NCBI GenBank assembly: GCA_024710405.1 | Contig: JANJUV010000020.1 | Span: 62,001 to 126,000, forward strand | DNA length: 64,000 bases | DNA from: Bacteroidales bacterium | GTDB taxonomy: Bacteria; Bacteroidota; Bacteroidia; Bacteroidales; F082 | Reading direction: 5' to 3' | Shown: piece after piece, positions 34,079 to 42,847 of the stretch | How the letters are laid out: the number at the start of each line of letters is the position of its first letter | Numbering within the stretch: position 1 is the stretch's first letter | Position numbers and translations under genes: made by a program | The notes under the pieces: model-generated | Seen by the model: the letters and a program-made list of their open reading frames with translations, nothing else | Database searches by the model: none | Told to the model about the DNA's origin: nothing

Positions 34079-36064
34079 TTACCGTTGCAGGATAATTTTA
34101 ACAGACTTCCGCTTTTTGCCGGTAACCAACGACAAAAAATACAGCCCGTCAGGAAGTTCAGTTCCCTGAAGATTAGTAAACTCCCAGTCAAAATAACGCG
34201 CAGCATACCCTGTTCCGCCAGTGGTGGCATGAAAAACAATCCGTCCATTGATATCGCGAACCTCAATCTGAGGCGTATTTCCTTCGACAGCTGAATAATA
34301 AATCCGTATTCTTCCATTTGTAGGGTTGGGCGTAACAACCATAGAGGCGGTATGCCATTCGTCGCTGATACCAACATTTGTATACACTTCAAGGAGAACG
34401 GGCACCTCAGCAAAACCGGCATCTTGAGAAACAATGCGGACAGCAGATGTATAGTTACCCGTGTCAAGGCCGGAAGTGTTTATATCGACAGGTACAATTT
34501 CAGACATACCCGCCGGCAATACACCCTGATATGTTCCCAGGCTGATCCATGTTGGATTATCCTCAACCAAGGCTTCATAAAACAATGTATCACCTCCTGA
34601 ATTGGTTATGTTCAGATCGAGTGTAAGTGTTGCATTTGTTAACATGCTGGCTTGTAGTTGACCAGGACTGGTTTGAATGCGAGGAGCCGATAGGAGATTG
34701 ATAAGTGCATTGTAGGCATTGAGCCTTCCACCTGTGAGTGTTTTATTCTTCAACGAAGGAATTGTATCCACTCCATCGAGAATATACTTTTTCATTAACA
34801 AGGCAAAATCGCCGGGATTGTTCTTGTAGTTGGTCATAAAGACCAAATCTGCAGCCGAAAAAAGCAGTGCGATTGTTCCGGCTACGTGGGGAGTAGCCAT
34901 ACTTGTTCCGGTGCGCACATTATAGGTATTTCCCATCAAGGAAGAAGTTATCAATGTTCCGGGCGCACCCAGATCGATGCTGTTTTGGCCATAGCCTGCC
35001 GTAAAATATAATGCATCTGTTTTGGTGGTGTTGGTAACTGAAATGAGATAAGGTGTTTCGAAAGCCGTTGGGATATCTCCGTTTTCATCCACATCGGTGT
35101 CGAGGTTGGCTGTGGCACCTGCAGTTAAAACCCCAATAGCACCCAAACTGTCGATCATGGCCTCCCAGATGGGATAATTGACAGGCTGGCCGAAGTTTAC
35201 ACCAAACGATCCATTTACGGCCACTACAAATGCACCTTTTTCGCCATTGGTTTCATCATACAACGACCTCATTTCATACACATATGAATATGCTGCTACT
35301 ACTGTGGCTTCAGTGCTCGAAGAGCCGGCTACCGAAAGTGTTTTTACATTCCAGTTAACGCCAGTAACACCAATACCGTTATTCCCTTTGGCACCTACAA
35401 TACCGGCTACGTGGGTGGCGTGGTTGCTTGTAGGCTGGCTGGGGCTGTTGTCATAGGCATTCCATCCGAAATAATCATCAATATATCCGTTTCCGTCTTC
35501 ATCAATTCCGTTGTTCGGGATTTCCTGCCGGTTAATAAATACATTCAGGTCTTCATGTGTCACTTCAATCCCTCCGTCAATGACAGCCACCACAATCGTA
35601 TCGCCCAGCACAGTTACACCTCCAGTAGTAATATCCCAGGCCTTGAGCGCATCAATATCCGCTCCCGGGGTTCCGCTGTTCTGACCGGTATTGTGCATAT
35701 TCCACTGACTTCCGAATAATGCATCGTCGGGCTCTGTTTCCTGTGCACCACGCCAATCAACGACATGGTTGTGTTGTGCATTAATAACCTGAGGCTGCTG
35801 CTTCAGCTGTGCCAGAACGACATTCTGATCCAGTTTTATGTTTTCATACTCCATCAGCACTATATGCAGCCTTCGCGAAAGGATACGGCTTGTCCGGAGG
35901 CCCGAATAACGCATGGATTCTTCAATCGCAGGAAGGGCCGAAATATCCTTCAGCTGCACGATCATCTGACCGGGGATGATTTCTCCGGGGCTGTTCTGGG
36001 CTGCTGTTCCCAGCGATACCATAAGCAAAATAAAGCAAAGACTGACGAACCACAACTTATTCAT
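34079..36064 (-). CDS. Secreted subtilase (S8 protease) with T9SS sorting domain
   Basis: 661 residues from the ATG at 36064. Order: signal peptide (about 1-22), propeptide, S8 catalytic domain (about 130-450), a domain of immunoglobulin-like type (about 460-575) and a T9SS sorting domain (about 580-661) ending in LYFLSLVTGKKRKSVKIIL. The triad is complete: D163 in VAVIDGG, H218 in HATHVAGI and S388 in GTSMATPHVAG. The open frame extends to 36127 but the signal peptide fixes the later start. It is probably an extracellular or cell-surface protease for peptide nutrition. Confidence 0.92.
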   Translation of the reverse strand: MNKLWFVSLCFILLMVSLGTAAQNSPGEIIPGQMIVQLKDISALPAIEESMRYSGLRTSRILSRRLHIVLMEYENIKLDQNVVLAQLKQQPQVINAQHNHVVDWRGAQETEPDDALFGSQWNMHNTGQNSGTPGADIDALKAWDITTGGVTVLGDTIVVAVIDGGIEVTHEDLNVFINRQEIPNNGIDEDGNGYIDDYFGWNAYDNSPSQPTSNHATHVAGIVGAKGNNGIGVTGVNWNVKTLSVAGSSSTEATVVAAYSYVYEMRSLYDETNGEKGAFVVAVNGSFGVNFGQPVNYPIWEAMIDSLGAIGVLTAGATANLDTDVDENGDIPTAFETPYLISVTNTTKTDALYFTAGYGQNSIDLGAPGTLITSSLMGNTYNVRTGTSMATPHVAGTIALLFSAADLVFMTNYKNNPGDFALLMKKYILDGVDTIPSLKNKTLTGGRLNAYNALINLLSAPRIQTSPGQLQASMLTNATLTLDLNITNSGGDTLFYEALVEDNPTWISLGTYQGVLPAGMSEIVPVDINTSGLDTGNYTSAVRIVSQDAGFAEVPVLLEVYTNVGISDEWHTASMVVTPNPTNGRIRIYYSAVEGNTPQIEVRDINGRIVFHATTGGTGYAARYFDWEFTNLQGTELPDGLYFLSLVTGKKRKSVKIILQR

Positions 36065-36212
36065 TTTCACCAATTGTTTGAATGTTTTTAAGGTGTAAAA
36101 ATAGACAAATTGCACACACCTGTTCAAACAACAAGATTTCAGGAGTTGATTTTCGAGTTGATCAATTGGTTCATCGCTTATTTAAAACGTTATGAACGCG
36201 CAGATTAAACAT

Positions 36213-36246
36213 AAAAAACCCCGGTAAAGCTGATGTCTTACCGGGG
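36213..36246 (-). terminator. Intrinsic terminator after the C25 protease gene
   Basis: CCCCGGTAA (36219-36227) pairs with TTACCGGGG (36238-36246). Read on the minus strand the stem is followed by six T residues (A6 at 36213-36218 on the plus strand). It lies 28 bases past the C25 stop. Confidence 0.85.
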
Positions 36247-36273
36247 AATGATATTTACAAACCGAAATTCCTT

Positions 36274-39200
36274 CTAGCGTACCAGAATAAATGTTGCCCC
36301 TTTACGGAAACTATCTGTTGTGCAGCGCAGATAATAAACACCCGGAGCGAGTCCCTGCAATTCGATTCTGATGTTGTTCTGTCCCGAAACAAATGTTTCA
36401 GCAACGCGGGAAACAACAATTCCTGACTGATTGAGGATTTCTATCAGACCCTTTTCTTCTTTGTTGGCTAAGCATGTCACATAAACAGATTCATTTGCCG
36501 GGTTGGGGAATAGCGACAAAGCTGTTGTTGCGTTTGCCGGCATCACCGAAACCGGATTATTGACATATACTTCGAAAGGTTCGGAGAAATCGCTCTGGCC
36601 ACAGCTGTTCATCGCAGCAACCCTGATATAGGCCATTCCTGCATAAGTGTTGTCCCACAAAACTACTGCGGTTGTATCAAAACCTATGATTGTCCCGGCC
36701 TGTTCGGGTTCAATTGTCCAATCATACATGCTGGCGAGGTCTGTTTGATTTGTAGTGTACCAGCTGTACTCTTCAGCCCATGGATCAATTTCCTCAGAGC
36801 CGGTGATGGCAATCGGCGTTGCAGGACTTGTGGTAAAGGTCAGTGTAAGGGTATCTGAAAAAGAATTGTTTGACTGATCAACGATGGAGAATATCAGATC
36901 AACACTTCCTGTTTCAATGTCAGCAGTACCGGGAGTATAGATGGGATACATCATGGCTGGGTTGCTGAATTCGCCATCACCCGTTGTTGACCAAAGCATT
37001 GTTTTCACGTTTGTGGCTCTTGGGTTGCAGTTATAATACCCATTAGCACATGCTGTGGCATCTTTTCCGGCGAAAAGTGTCGTCACCAAAGGAGCAGGCA
37101 GGTAGATATTGTCGAGCCAGGCACAGTCGGCCCCGTCGGAACCTCCACCGTCTTTTTCGTACACCCACATGAAGGTATGTGTTCCGGGAGCCACAGCAAA
37201 ACTTTCTTTTCGCCAGCTCTGGCTTCTTCCCGACCAGGAGCCAACCTGGTTGTTATCAATAAGGAATCTTAATTTATCCGAATCAGCCTCTGACGATACT
37301 TTTCTCATGAATGTGATACTATCATTCATCATCGTTTTGTATGACAACCTGAGTATGGAACTTTGGCCATGCGTTATCGGCCCGGAACGGGCATGGAAGA
37401 ATCCCTGATACGGATATTCAGTAATAACCTCCCATGGGGCAGAGCCAAAATGCTGCCAGTTATATTTGCTGAAGTTGCCTGTTTCCCAATCCTCGCGATA
37501 CAATCCAACCTTGGGGAAGTAGTTCTTCGTAACCTTGAAACCTCCGCTGCGTACCTCATAACAGGCTTCAAGCATCAGACCAACTGGCGCTTCAGGAGAA
37601 ACAGATACTTCAAAGGTTGGATAAACTGCACCCAAAAGGCCGATCGTACCTATGTCGAAGTCTTCGTTCTCCTGAGTAATATACTGACTCAGGAACCTTA
37701 GGCTGGCAGATGCATTCAACGCAGGTGTAAAGCCATTGTTATAGGTTTTCACTTTAACAACTGCTGTTTCACCCGGATCAAGGCGTCCGTTGTTATTTCC
37801 ACCAGGCAGAGGATCTTCAACAATCAGGTTGGCAACCATAATATTGGGCGAACGGGCCGAAATAAAGAAATAGCTGTTCCATTCCTGTGAGCCGTTGGTG
37901 GCATGCAAAATAACTTTGACAGGGTGATTGTTTGGGAAATAATCTTTAAACTTCATCAGAAACGCATCACTTACAGTTGCATTGTTTCCTGCTTCAATAA
38001 ATTCAAAAACGGCTTCTGATTCAAAAAACTCAACATATTCATCATAGGTTGACAAGGTAACATGAATATCTGAGCCGTCTTCCAATCCCAGGTTTTTCAC
38101 ATTCAGGTTAATGTAAACCAGCTCGTTGTATTCAGCCACATTATTTCCGTTACCGATCTCATCATTGATGGTGAAAAAGTTGAACACACAATAAGGTCCG
38201 TTTGGCGGAATCACGCCCAAATCACGTTCGTATCTGTAATGGTTAGGTTTGGTTATGGTCAATCGTACCGTTGAACCAGGGGTAATGTTGGGAACAGTGA
38301 TATCCTGAGGCTGGCCGTTTCCATCGGCAACAGCAACAATTTCATCACCGAGGGTGAGACAGACCAATGAACCAACCGGTGCTTTGACTGTAAAAAATCC
38401 CAATCCACTCAAAATAACATCCTCATGTTCGATGTTCATATGCTGGGGAACCTCTGAATACATGGTCGAAAAGGCATCTCCATGGTGGTGGAAAAGATGA
38501 TAGGTAACCTGTTTGTTATTTGTATTGTAGGGCCAACTTGACTGCTGCAAAAAATACTTTCCGGCTGCATTGCCAAAAGCAGGGAGCATGCCTCTTGATT
38601 CGGGTGTAGTTCCGTATGCCGGCATAAAATCAGGCCACATATTGTCGTACATGCCCCACACATAAGTGTCGTTGACAAAGGAATACGAAACTTCGCTGGC
38701 AGCAATCAGACCAAGTGCGCCATATTGATGCCGGTGAAATGTTTCGGTAAAACATTCCGAATTCAGGTTATATTTACCAGTCAGACAGTTCACCGAAAAG
38801 ATGAATGTAAGGTCGGTGTTCGTTGTTCCATAAATATCGCTGCTGTTGTAGGCTGGTTCGCCCCATCCGGTTTCCATTCCGTGGTCGCGGTGTTGCAGCA
38901 GGAAAGCCCCGCTGTTGATGTCGTTGTTGATCCGGCTGGCATTTCCTCCCCAATCGGTGAGGTGGTTCGGTGTATTGGGTATGTATTGAAGGCCTGACTC
39001 ACCAAAGTAGTTGATAATTGTCTGGGTATTTTGGGCTGTTGACCACACGCCTCCGCTAGGTGATCCCGAATAAATGGCATTTTCACGCACTGGAGTCTTA
39101 CCCTGTGCATGTTCAAAAAAGCCATTGATGATTTCGGAACACATCTGAAACCATCGCTCTGTTTGCCATCCCATGGCGGTTATCGGATTGTCGTAGAAGT

Positions 39201-40338
39201 TGGGGTTTGTCGGAGGTGTTCTTTCGTAATTCAGGAACTTGGTCACCATCGTTTCCAGATGCGCCGGAGTTTGCGCCGTCATACGTGCAAAAACAACATC
39301 GGGCATATGGTCACCATTGACGTCAGCATAGATGTTGTCGGAAGCACAATAATTATCATAAATGGGCGAAATAATGGTGTTTCCACTCGAGCCAAAATCG
39401 CCGAGCAACAGCACTGCTGCGGGCGGAATATCCCAATTGTTATAGGCGTTATTGACGAAACCTTCGATAGCCGCAACAGTGTTTCCGCCAATTTGTGAGG
39501 TCGTGAAAATGCCCGTGCGTATGCCCTGTTTTATGCGGAACATCCTGATAGAATCAGCCCACTGCAAAAATACCGGGTCGTCAGGAGAAATTATCACATA
39601 TTCAAAATCGGCATCTTCTGAACGCTTGTTTTGGGTTGTGTAGTCAATCCGTGGAAGCACTTCGCGGTTCGAAAGCATATCGCTCAGCAAGGGATCCCAC
39701 CACCTGCTGCGTAGTCTGTTGTCGCCGAATTGTCCGTTACCTCCTGCAAATTCAATGGTAAAGTCGATGTTTTTGAACACCACCAGTTCTTTTGTAACAG
39801 GGTTATACTGGAAGGGCGTAATCCCAACCATGACCAAATCCACTCCCCTGATGTTCATGGGTTCGCTGAGCAGAACGGGATTGGCCGGATACATTGCATT
39901 GGTGCGGTACACCATTTCATTCTTTACCGGCTCAGGCATGTCGGGCTCATTATCCTTTGGAATTCTTGGCGCTGGGGCGACCGAAACATCGTAAAAGGTT
40001 TCTGTTTTCATCCCTTTGATTTTCAGCATGGCCTGTGCCTGCTTTGGTATGGCAATCATCCTGCTGATACCGGGCAGATTCGGGTATCCTTCATCGTTCG
40101 GTAAGAAAGCTTCATCAATAAGAATGGTTTGCATAGTTTCGCCCGACACACGGGTCTCCATCATGGAAAACTCATCCAGTGTAAAATTGATCCCGAATCC
40201 GGTTTCGTTGCTTTGAACCACCTGAAGCATCTGTGCAACGGGTTGTCCGTCGAGTTTTATGGTTTGCATGGTCTGTTGGGCAAACAATCCCTGACTGAAC
40301 ATCAGGAAAACAAGGAACATTGAAACAAAGTTTTTCAT
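36274..40338 (-). CDS. Gingipain-like C25 cysteine protease with T9SS sorting domain
   Basis: 1354-residue secreted protease. Order: signal peptide (about 1-20), C25 propeptide region (about 25-210), catalytic C25 domain (about 245-600), Ig-like and CARDB-like modules, a jelly-roll of the cleaved-adhesin type (about 990-1120), a PKD-like segment and a T9SS sorting domain (about 1280-1354). The catalytic dyad is H486 (HRDHGMETGWG) and C518 (FSVNCLTGKYN), 32 residues apart, much like gingipain R. The sortase PorU is also C25, but the C-x-TGK and ECFTETF context and adhesin-like modules fit a cargo protease. A strong terminator follows, and it has its own promoter. Confidence 0.92.
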   Translation of the reverse strand: MKNFVSMFLVFLMFSQGLFAQQTMQTIKLDGQPVAQMLQVVQSNETGFGINFTLDEFSMMETRVSGETMQTILIDEAFLPNDEGYPNLPGISRMIAIPKQAQAMLKIKGMKTETFYDVSVAPAPRIPKDNEPDMPEPVKNEMVYRTNAMYPANPVLLSEPMNIRGVDLVMVGITPFQYNPVTKELVVFKNIDFTIEFAGGNGQFGDNRLRSRWWDPLLSDMLSNREVLPRIDYTTQNKRSEDADFEYVIISPDDPVFLQWADSIRMFRIKQGIRTGIFTTSQIGGNTVAAIEGFVNNAYNNWDIPPAAVLLLGDFGSSGNTIISPIYDNYCASDNIYADVNGDHMPDVVFARMTAQTPAHLETMVTKFLNYERTPPTNPNFYDNPITAMGWQTERWFQMCSEIINGFFEHAQGKTPVRENAIYSGSPSGGVWSTAQNTQTIINYFGESGLQYIPNTPNHLTDWGGNASRINNDINSGAFLLQHRDHGMETGWGEPAYNSSDIYGTTNTDLTFIFSVNCLTGKYNLNSECFTETFHRHQYGALGLIAASEVSYSFVNDTYVWGMYDNMWPDFMPAYGTTPESRGMLPAFGNAAGKYFLQQSSWPYNTNNKQVTYHLFHHHGDAFSTMYSEVPQHMNIEHEDVILSGLGFFTVKAPVGSLVCLTLGDEIVAVADGNGQPQDITVPNITPGSTVRLTITKPNHYRYERDLGVIPPNGPYCVFNFFTINDEIGNGNNVAEYNELVYINLNVKNLGLEDGSDIHVTLSTYDEYVEFFESEAVFEFIEAGNNATVSDAFLMKFKDYFPNNHPVKVILHATNGSQEWNSYFFISARSPNIMVANLIVEDPLPGGNNNGRLDPGETAVVKVKTYNNGFTPALNASASLRFLSQYITQENEDFDIGTIGLLGAVYPTFEVSVSPEAPVGLMLEACYEVRSGGFKVTKNYFPKVGLYREDWETGNFSKYNWQHFGSAPWEVITEYPYQGFFHARSGPITHGQSSILRLSYKTMMNDSITFMRKVSSEADSDKLRFLIDNNQVGSWSGRSQSWRKESFAVAPGTHTFMWVYEKDGGGSDGADCAWLDNIYLPAPLVTTLFAGKDATACANGYYNCNPRATNVKTMLWSTTGDGEFSNPAMMYPIYTPGTADIETGSVDLIFSIVDQSNNSFSDTLTLTFTTSPATPIAITGSEEIDPWAEEYSWYTTNQTDLASMYDWTIEPEQAGTIIGFDTTAVVLWDNTYAGMAYIRVAAMNSCGQSDFSEPFEVYVNNPVSVMPANATTALSLFPNPANESVYVTCLANKEEKGLIEILNQSGIVVSRVAETFVSGQNNIRIELQGLAPGVYYLRCTTDSFRKGATFILVR

Positions 40339-40369
40339 GTGTATAGGTTTTGGTACATGATAATCAAGA

Positions 40370-40377
40370 CAAAATTA
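40370..40377 (-). promoter_or_regulatory. -7 promoter element of the C25 protease gene
   Basis: Minus-strand TAATTTTG, an exact TAnnTTTG match about 32 bases before the ATG at 40338. Confidence 0.5.
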
Positions 40378-40500
40378 TATGAAATATTGTTTAAAAACAT
40401 TCTAAATTACAGGAGTTTGTGATTGGCCATGCTAGCCCCGCAGCGATTCGACGGAAGATCAGGAATGCTAGGCAGTCATAGCGGGCATTCCGGATAATAC

Positions 40501-40508
40501 TACCTTTG
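40501..40508 (+). promoter_or_regulatory. -7 promoter element of lipA-lipB
   Basis: TACCTTTG, an exact TAnnTTTG match. It overlaps an upstream in-frame start at 40506, which favours the ATG at 40545. Confidence 0.55.
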
Positions 40509-40544
40509 TGCTGGTCGTTTTTAACGAAAGTATTTTTATCAGAC

Positions 40545-41408
40545 ATGGACAATAACCGTACAAACATCATATTACGCAAACCCGAATGGCTCAAAACCCG
40601 TGTGCCGGCCGGCAAATCATATTTAAATGTCAGGGAAATCGTCGATACCAATAAGTTGCATACCATCTGCACCAGCGGGCATTGCCCCAATATGCACGAA
40701 TGCTGGGGGCGCGGCACCGCAACCCTGATGATCCTCGGCAATATCTGCACACGTTCGTGTGGGTTTTGCAATGTTAAAACAGGCCGGCCACTGCCTGCCG
40801 ACTATCAGGAACCACAGCGGGTAGCCGAGTCAGTACGATTGATGAATCTGAAACATTGTGTGCTTACATCCGTAGATCGCGACGACCTGAATGATGGGGG
40901 TGCCGGTATCTGGGTCAAAACTATTGAAGCCATCAGGCAGGTAAGCCCACACACGACACTCGAAACCCTGATACCCGACTTTGATGGCAAACCCGAACTG
41001 GTTTCGATGCTCACTGACGCTGCCCCTGAAATCATCTCGCACAACCTTGAGACCGTACGGCGTATCACCCCTTGGGTACGCAGCCGTGCCAAATACGACC
41101 TCAGCCTGAAAGTGCTCAAGATGATTGCCGATGCCGGAGTCAGGGCCAAATCGGGTATCATGCTTGGTCTGGGCGAAACACGCGAAGAAGTACTCGAAAC
41201 AATGGACGACCTGATCAATGCTGGTGTTTCGGTGATGACAATTGGCCAATACCTGCAGCCAACCAAAAACCACCTTCCCGTGAAAGCGTTTGTTTCACCG
41301 GAAGAATTCAATTTCTTTCAGGAAGAAGGTTTGAAGCGCGGATTCAGGCATGTGGAAAGCGGCCCGCTCGTCAGAAGCTCCTACCGCGCCGAAAAACACA
41401 TCCTCTGA
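40545..41408 (+). CDS. lipA: Lipoyl synthase
   Basis: Radical-SAM enzyme inserting two sulfurs into protein-bound octanoyl groups, 287 residues from the ATG at 40545. The auxiliary cluster cysteines are in CTSGHCPNMHEC, the radical-SAM cluster in CTRSCGFC (CX3CX2C), and the closing RSSYRAE supplies the serine ligand. Together with lipB 11 bases downstream this gives the full octanoyl-transfer and sulfur-insertion pathway for lipoylating 2-oxoacid dehydrogenases and GcvH. Confidence 0.97.
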   Translation: MDNNRTNIILRKPEWLKTRVPAGKSYLNVREIVDTNKLHTICTSGHCPNMHECWGRGTATLMILGNICTRSCGFCNVKTGRPLPADYQEPQRVAESVRLMNLKHCVLTSVDRDDLNDGGAGIWVKTIEAIRQVSPHTTLETLIPDFDGKPELVSMLTDAAPEIISHNLETVRRITPWVRSRAKYDLSLKVLKMIADAGVRAKSGIMLGLGETREEVLETMDDLINAGVSVMTIGQYLQPTKNHLPVKAFVSPEEFNFFQEEGLKRGFRHVESGPLVRSSYRAEKHIL

Positions 41409-41419
41409 AATACATTGTT

Positions 41420-42121
41420 ATGCCCTCGATAGCGTTTCACGATCTGGCGAATATGGACTACAAAAAGGCCTGGGATTATCAGGAAAACCTATTTTCTTCC
41501 CTGACCGATCAAAAAATTGGCGTTCAAACATCGTCCGAAAACAATCTGCCCGATGGATATCTGTTGTTTGTGGAGCACCCGCATGTGTTTACTCTGGGTA
41601 AAAGCGGCCAGGAGTCGAACCTGTTGGTGAACGAAGAAGTCCTGAAAAAGCATGGGGCTTCATTCTACCGCATCAACCGCGGAGGCGACATCACCTATCA
41701 CGGACCGGGACAAATTGTTGGTTATCCGATCCTTAATCTTAGCGCATTCGGACTTGGAATCAGAGATTATGTTTTTGCTCTGGAGCAGGTTATCATCAAT
41801 ACACTCGAACACATTGGTATTACTTCCGGACGTATTGATGGTGCCTCCGGTGTGTGGCTCGAAGCCGGTAAAACAACCCGACAGCGAAAAATATGTGCCA
41901 TCGGGGTCAGGGCCAGCCGTGGAATCACCATGCACGGTTTTGCCTTCAACGTAAATACTGATCTCAGTTTTTACCGCCTGATTAATCCCTGTGGATTCAC
42001 CGACCGTGGCGTTACTTCTATTGAGCAGGAGACAGGAAAACAAGCAGATATTGAGCAAATCAAATCCATACTCAAAACTGAGTTTGCCGCAGTTTTTCAG
42101 TCTGAAATTATTGACATTTAA
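41420..42121 (+). CDS. lipB: Octanoyl-[acyl-carrier-protein]:protein octanoyltransferase
   Basis: Transfers octanoate from ACP to lipoyl domains, 233 residues. Motifs RGGDITYHGPGQIVGYP, the catalytic lysine in KICAIGVRASRG and the catalytic cysteine in NPCGF are present. The open frame extends back to 41072 inside lipA, but LipB similarity begins at MPSIAFHDL (41420), just after the lipA stop. Its stop overlaps that of the convergent recO by two bases. Confidence 0.96.
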   Translation: MPSIAFHDLANMDYKKAWDYQENLFSSLTDQKIGVQTSSENNLPDGYLLFVEHPHVFTLGKSGQESNLLVNEEVLKKHGASFYRINRGGDITYHGPGQIVGYPILNLSAFGLGIRDYVFALEQVIINTLEHIGITSGRIDGASGVWLEAGKTTRQRKICAIGVRASRGITMHGFAFNVNTDLSFYRLINPCGFTDRGVTSIEQETGKQADIEQIKSILKTEFAAVFQSEIIDI

Positions 42122-42843
42122 CCCAATACAGTCCGTAAAACCTCCGGTGATTTCATGTCGTGGAAATCAGGGATGTGAAGCCGGTAGTACAGCAGTATTT
42201 CCTGCAACAAGGTGCGTCTGAGCCGGTTGTTGAGACCAAAATTGCCCGGTGCCTTAAGGTTTGGCTGGCACAAAGCCCTGAAGAAAGCAGATTCGGGTGG
42301 CCCAACATAATAAGCATGTCCCGGTGCAAAATCCCTGAAACGGCCTTCAGCAAGATCAAAATAATCGAAGCCCGACTGTTCTTCCTGTCTGGGATAAAAC
42401 CCCAGAAATCGCGTAAGCTCGAGTGAAAAATACAAAGGAAAATCCTGAAAATCACCTTCTACCAATTCGAGCCATTGAACTGAGCTGAACAAAAAGCCGA
42501 ACAGTGCCGCATTTTCTTCATGCTCCCGGATCGTTTTTCCCAGAAGTTCGCTTATGTAAAGCACTATGGCATTCTTCTGCATATTTGTCCGCAGCTGAAC
42601 CAAATGCTGGTGTATGGAAAGATCATCCAGAAACTGAAGGTCTTTTTTGGGTTTGGGCAAATAAACGATCTCGACCAGATTCAGAGGCAAAAACAATGCC
42701 GGTCTGAACTTCGCTCCTTGCCTGAATGCACCCCTGACCATGAAGGAAACCATGCCGGAGGATTCGGTATATATTTTTACGATCAGGCTGGTGTCGCTGT
42801 ACCTGACTTGCTGAACAACAATACCCCTGCAATGAATGTTCAT
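42118..42843 (-). CDS. recO: DNA repair protein RecO
   Basis: 241 residues. N-terminal OB fold begins with the family pattern RGIVVQQVRYSDTSLIVKIYTE, SGMVSFMVRGA follows, and an alpha-helical C-terminal domain ends the protein. RecO helps RecR load RecA on SSB-coated DNA. The C-terminal zinc cysteines of many RecO proteins are absent. It starts four bases after porZ, a neighbourhood that appears tied to PorZ only by co-transcription. Confidence 0.92.
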   Translation of the reverse strand: MNIHCRGIVVQQVRYSDTSLIVKIYTESSGMVSFMVRGAFRQGAKFRPALFLPLNLVEIVYLPKPKKDLQFLDDLSIHQHLVQLRTNMQKNAIVLYISELLGKTIREHEENAALFGFLFSSVQWLELVEGDFQDFPLYFSLELTRFLGFYPRQEEQSGFDYFDLAEGRFRDFAPGHAYYVGPPESAFFRALCQPNLKAPGNFGLNNRLRRTLLQEILLYYRLHIPDFHDMKSPEVLRTVLG

Positions 42844-42847
42844 GGAG

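Noticed and set aside
36274-40338. PorU sortase as identity of the C25 protein
   Set aside because: Catalytic context (SVNCLTGKY, ECFTETF) and adhesin-like modules match gingipain-type cargo; PorU has a different Cys context.
41072-41419. Long N-terminal extension of the LipB frame inside lipA
   Set aside because: The extension lies in a shadow frame of lipA; LipB similarity begins at 41420, 11 bases after the lipA stop.
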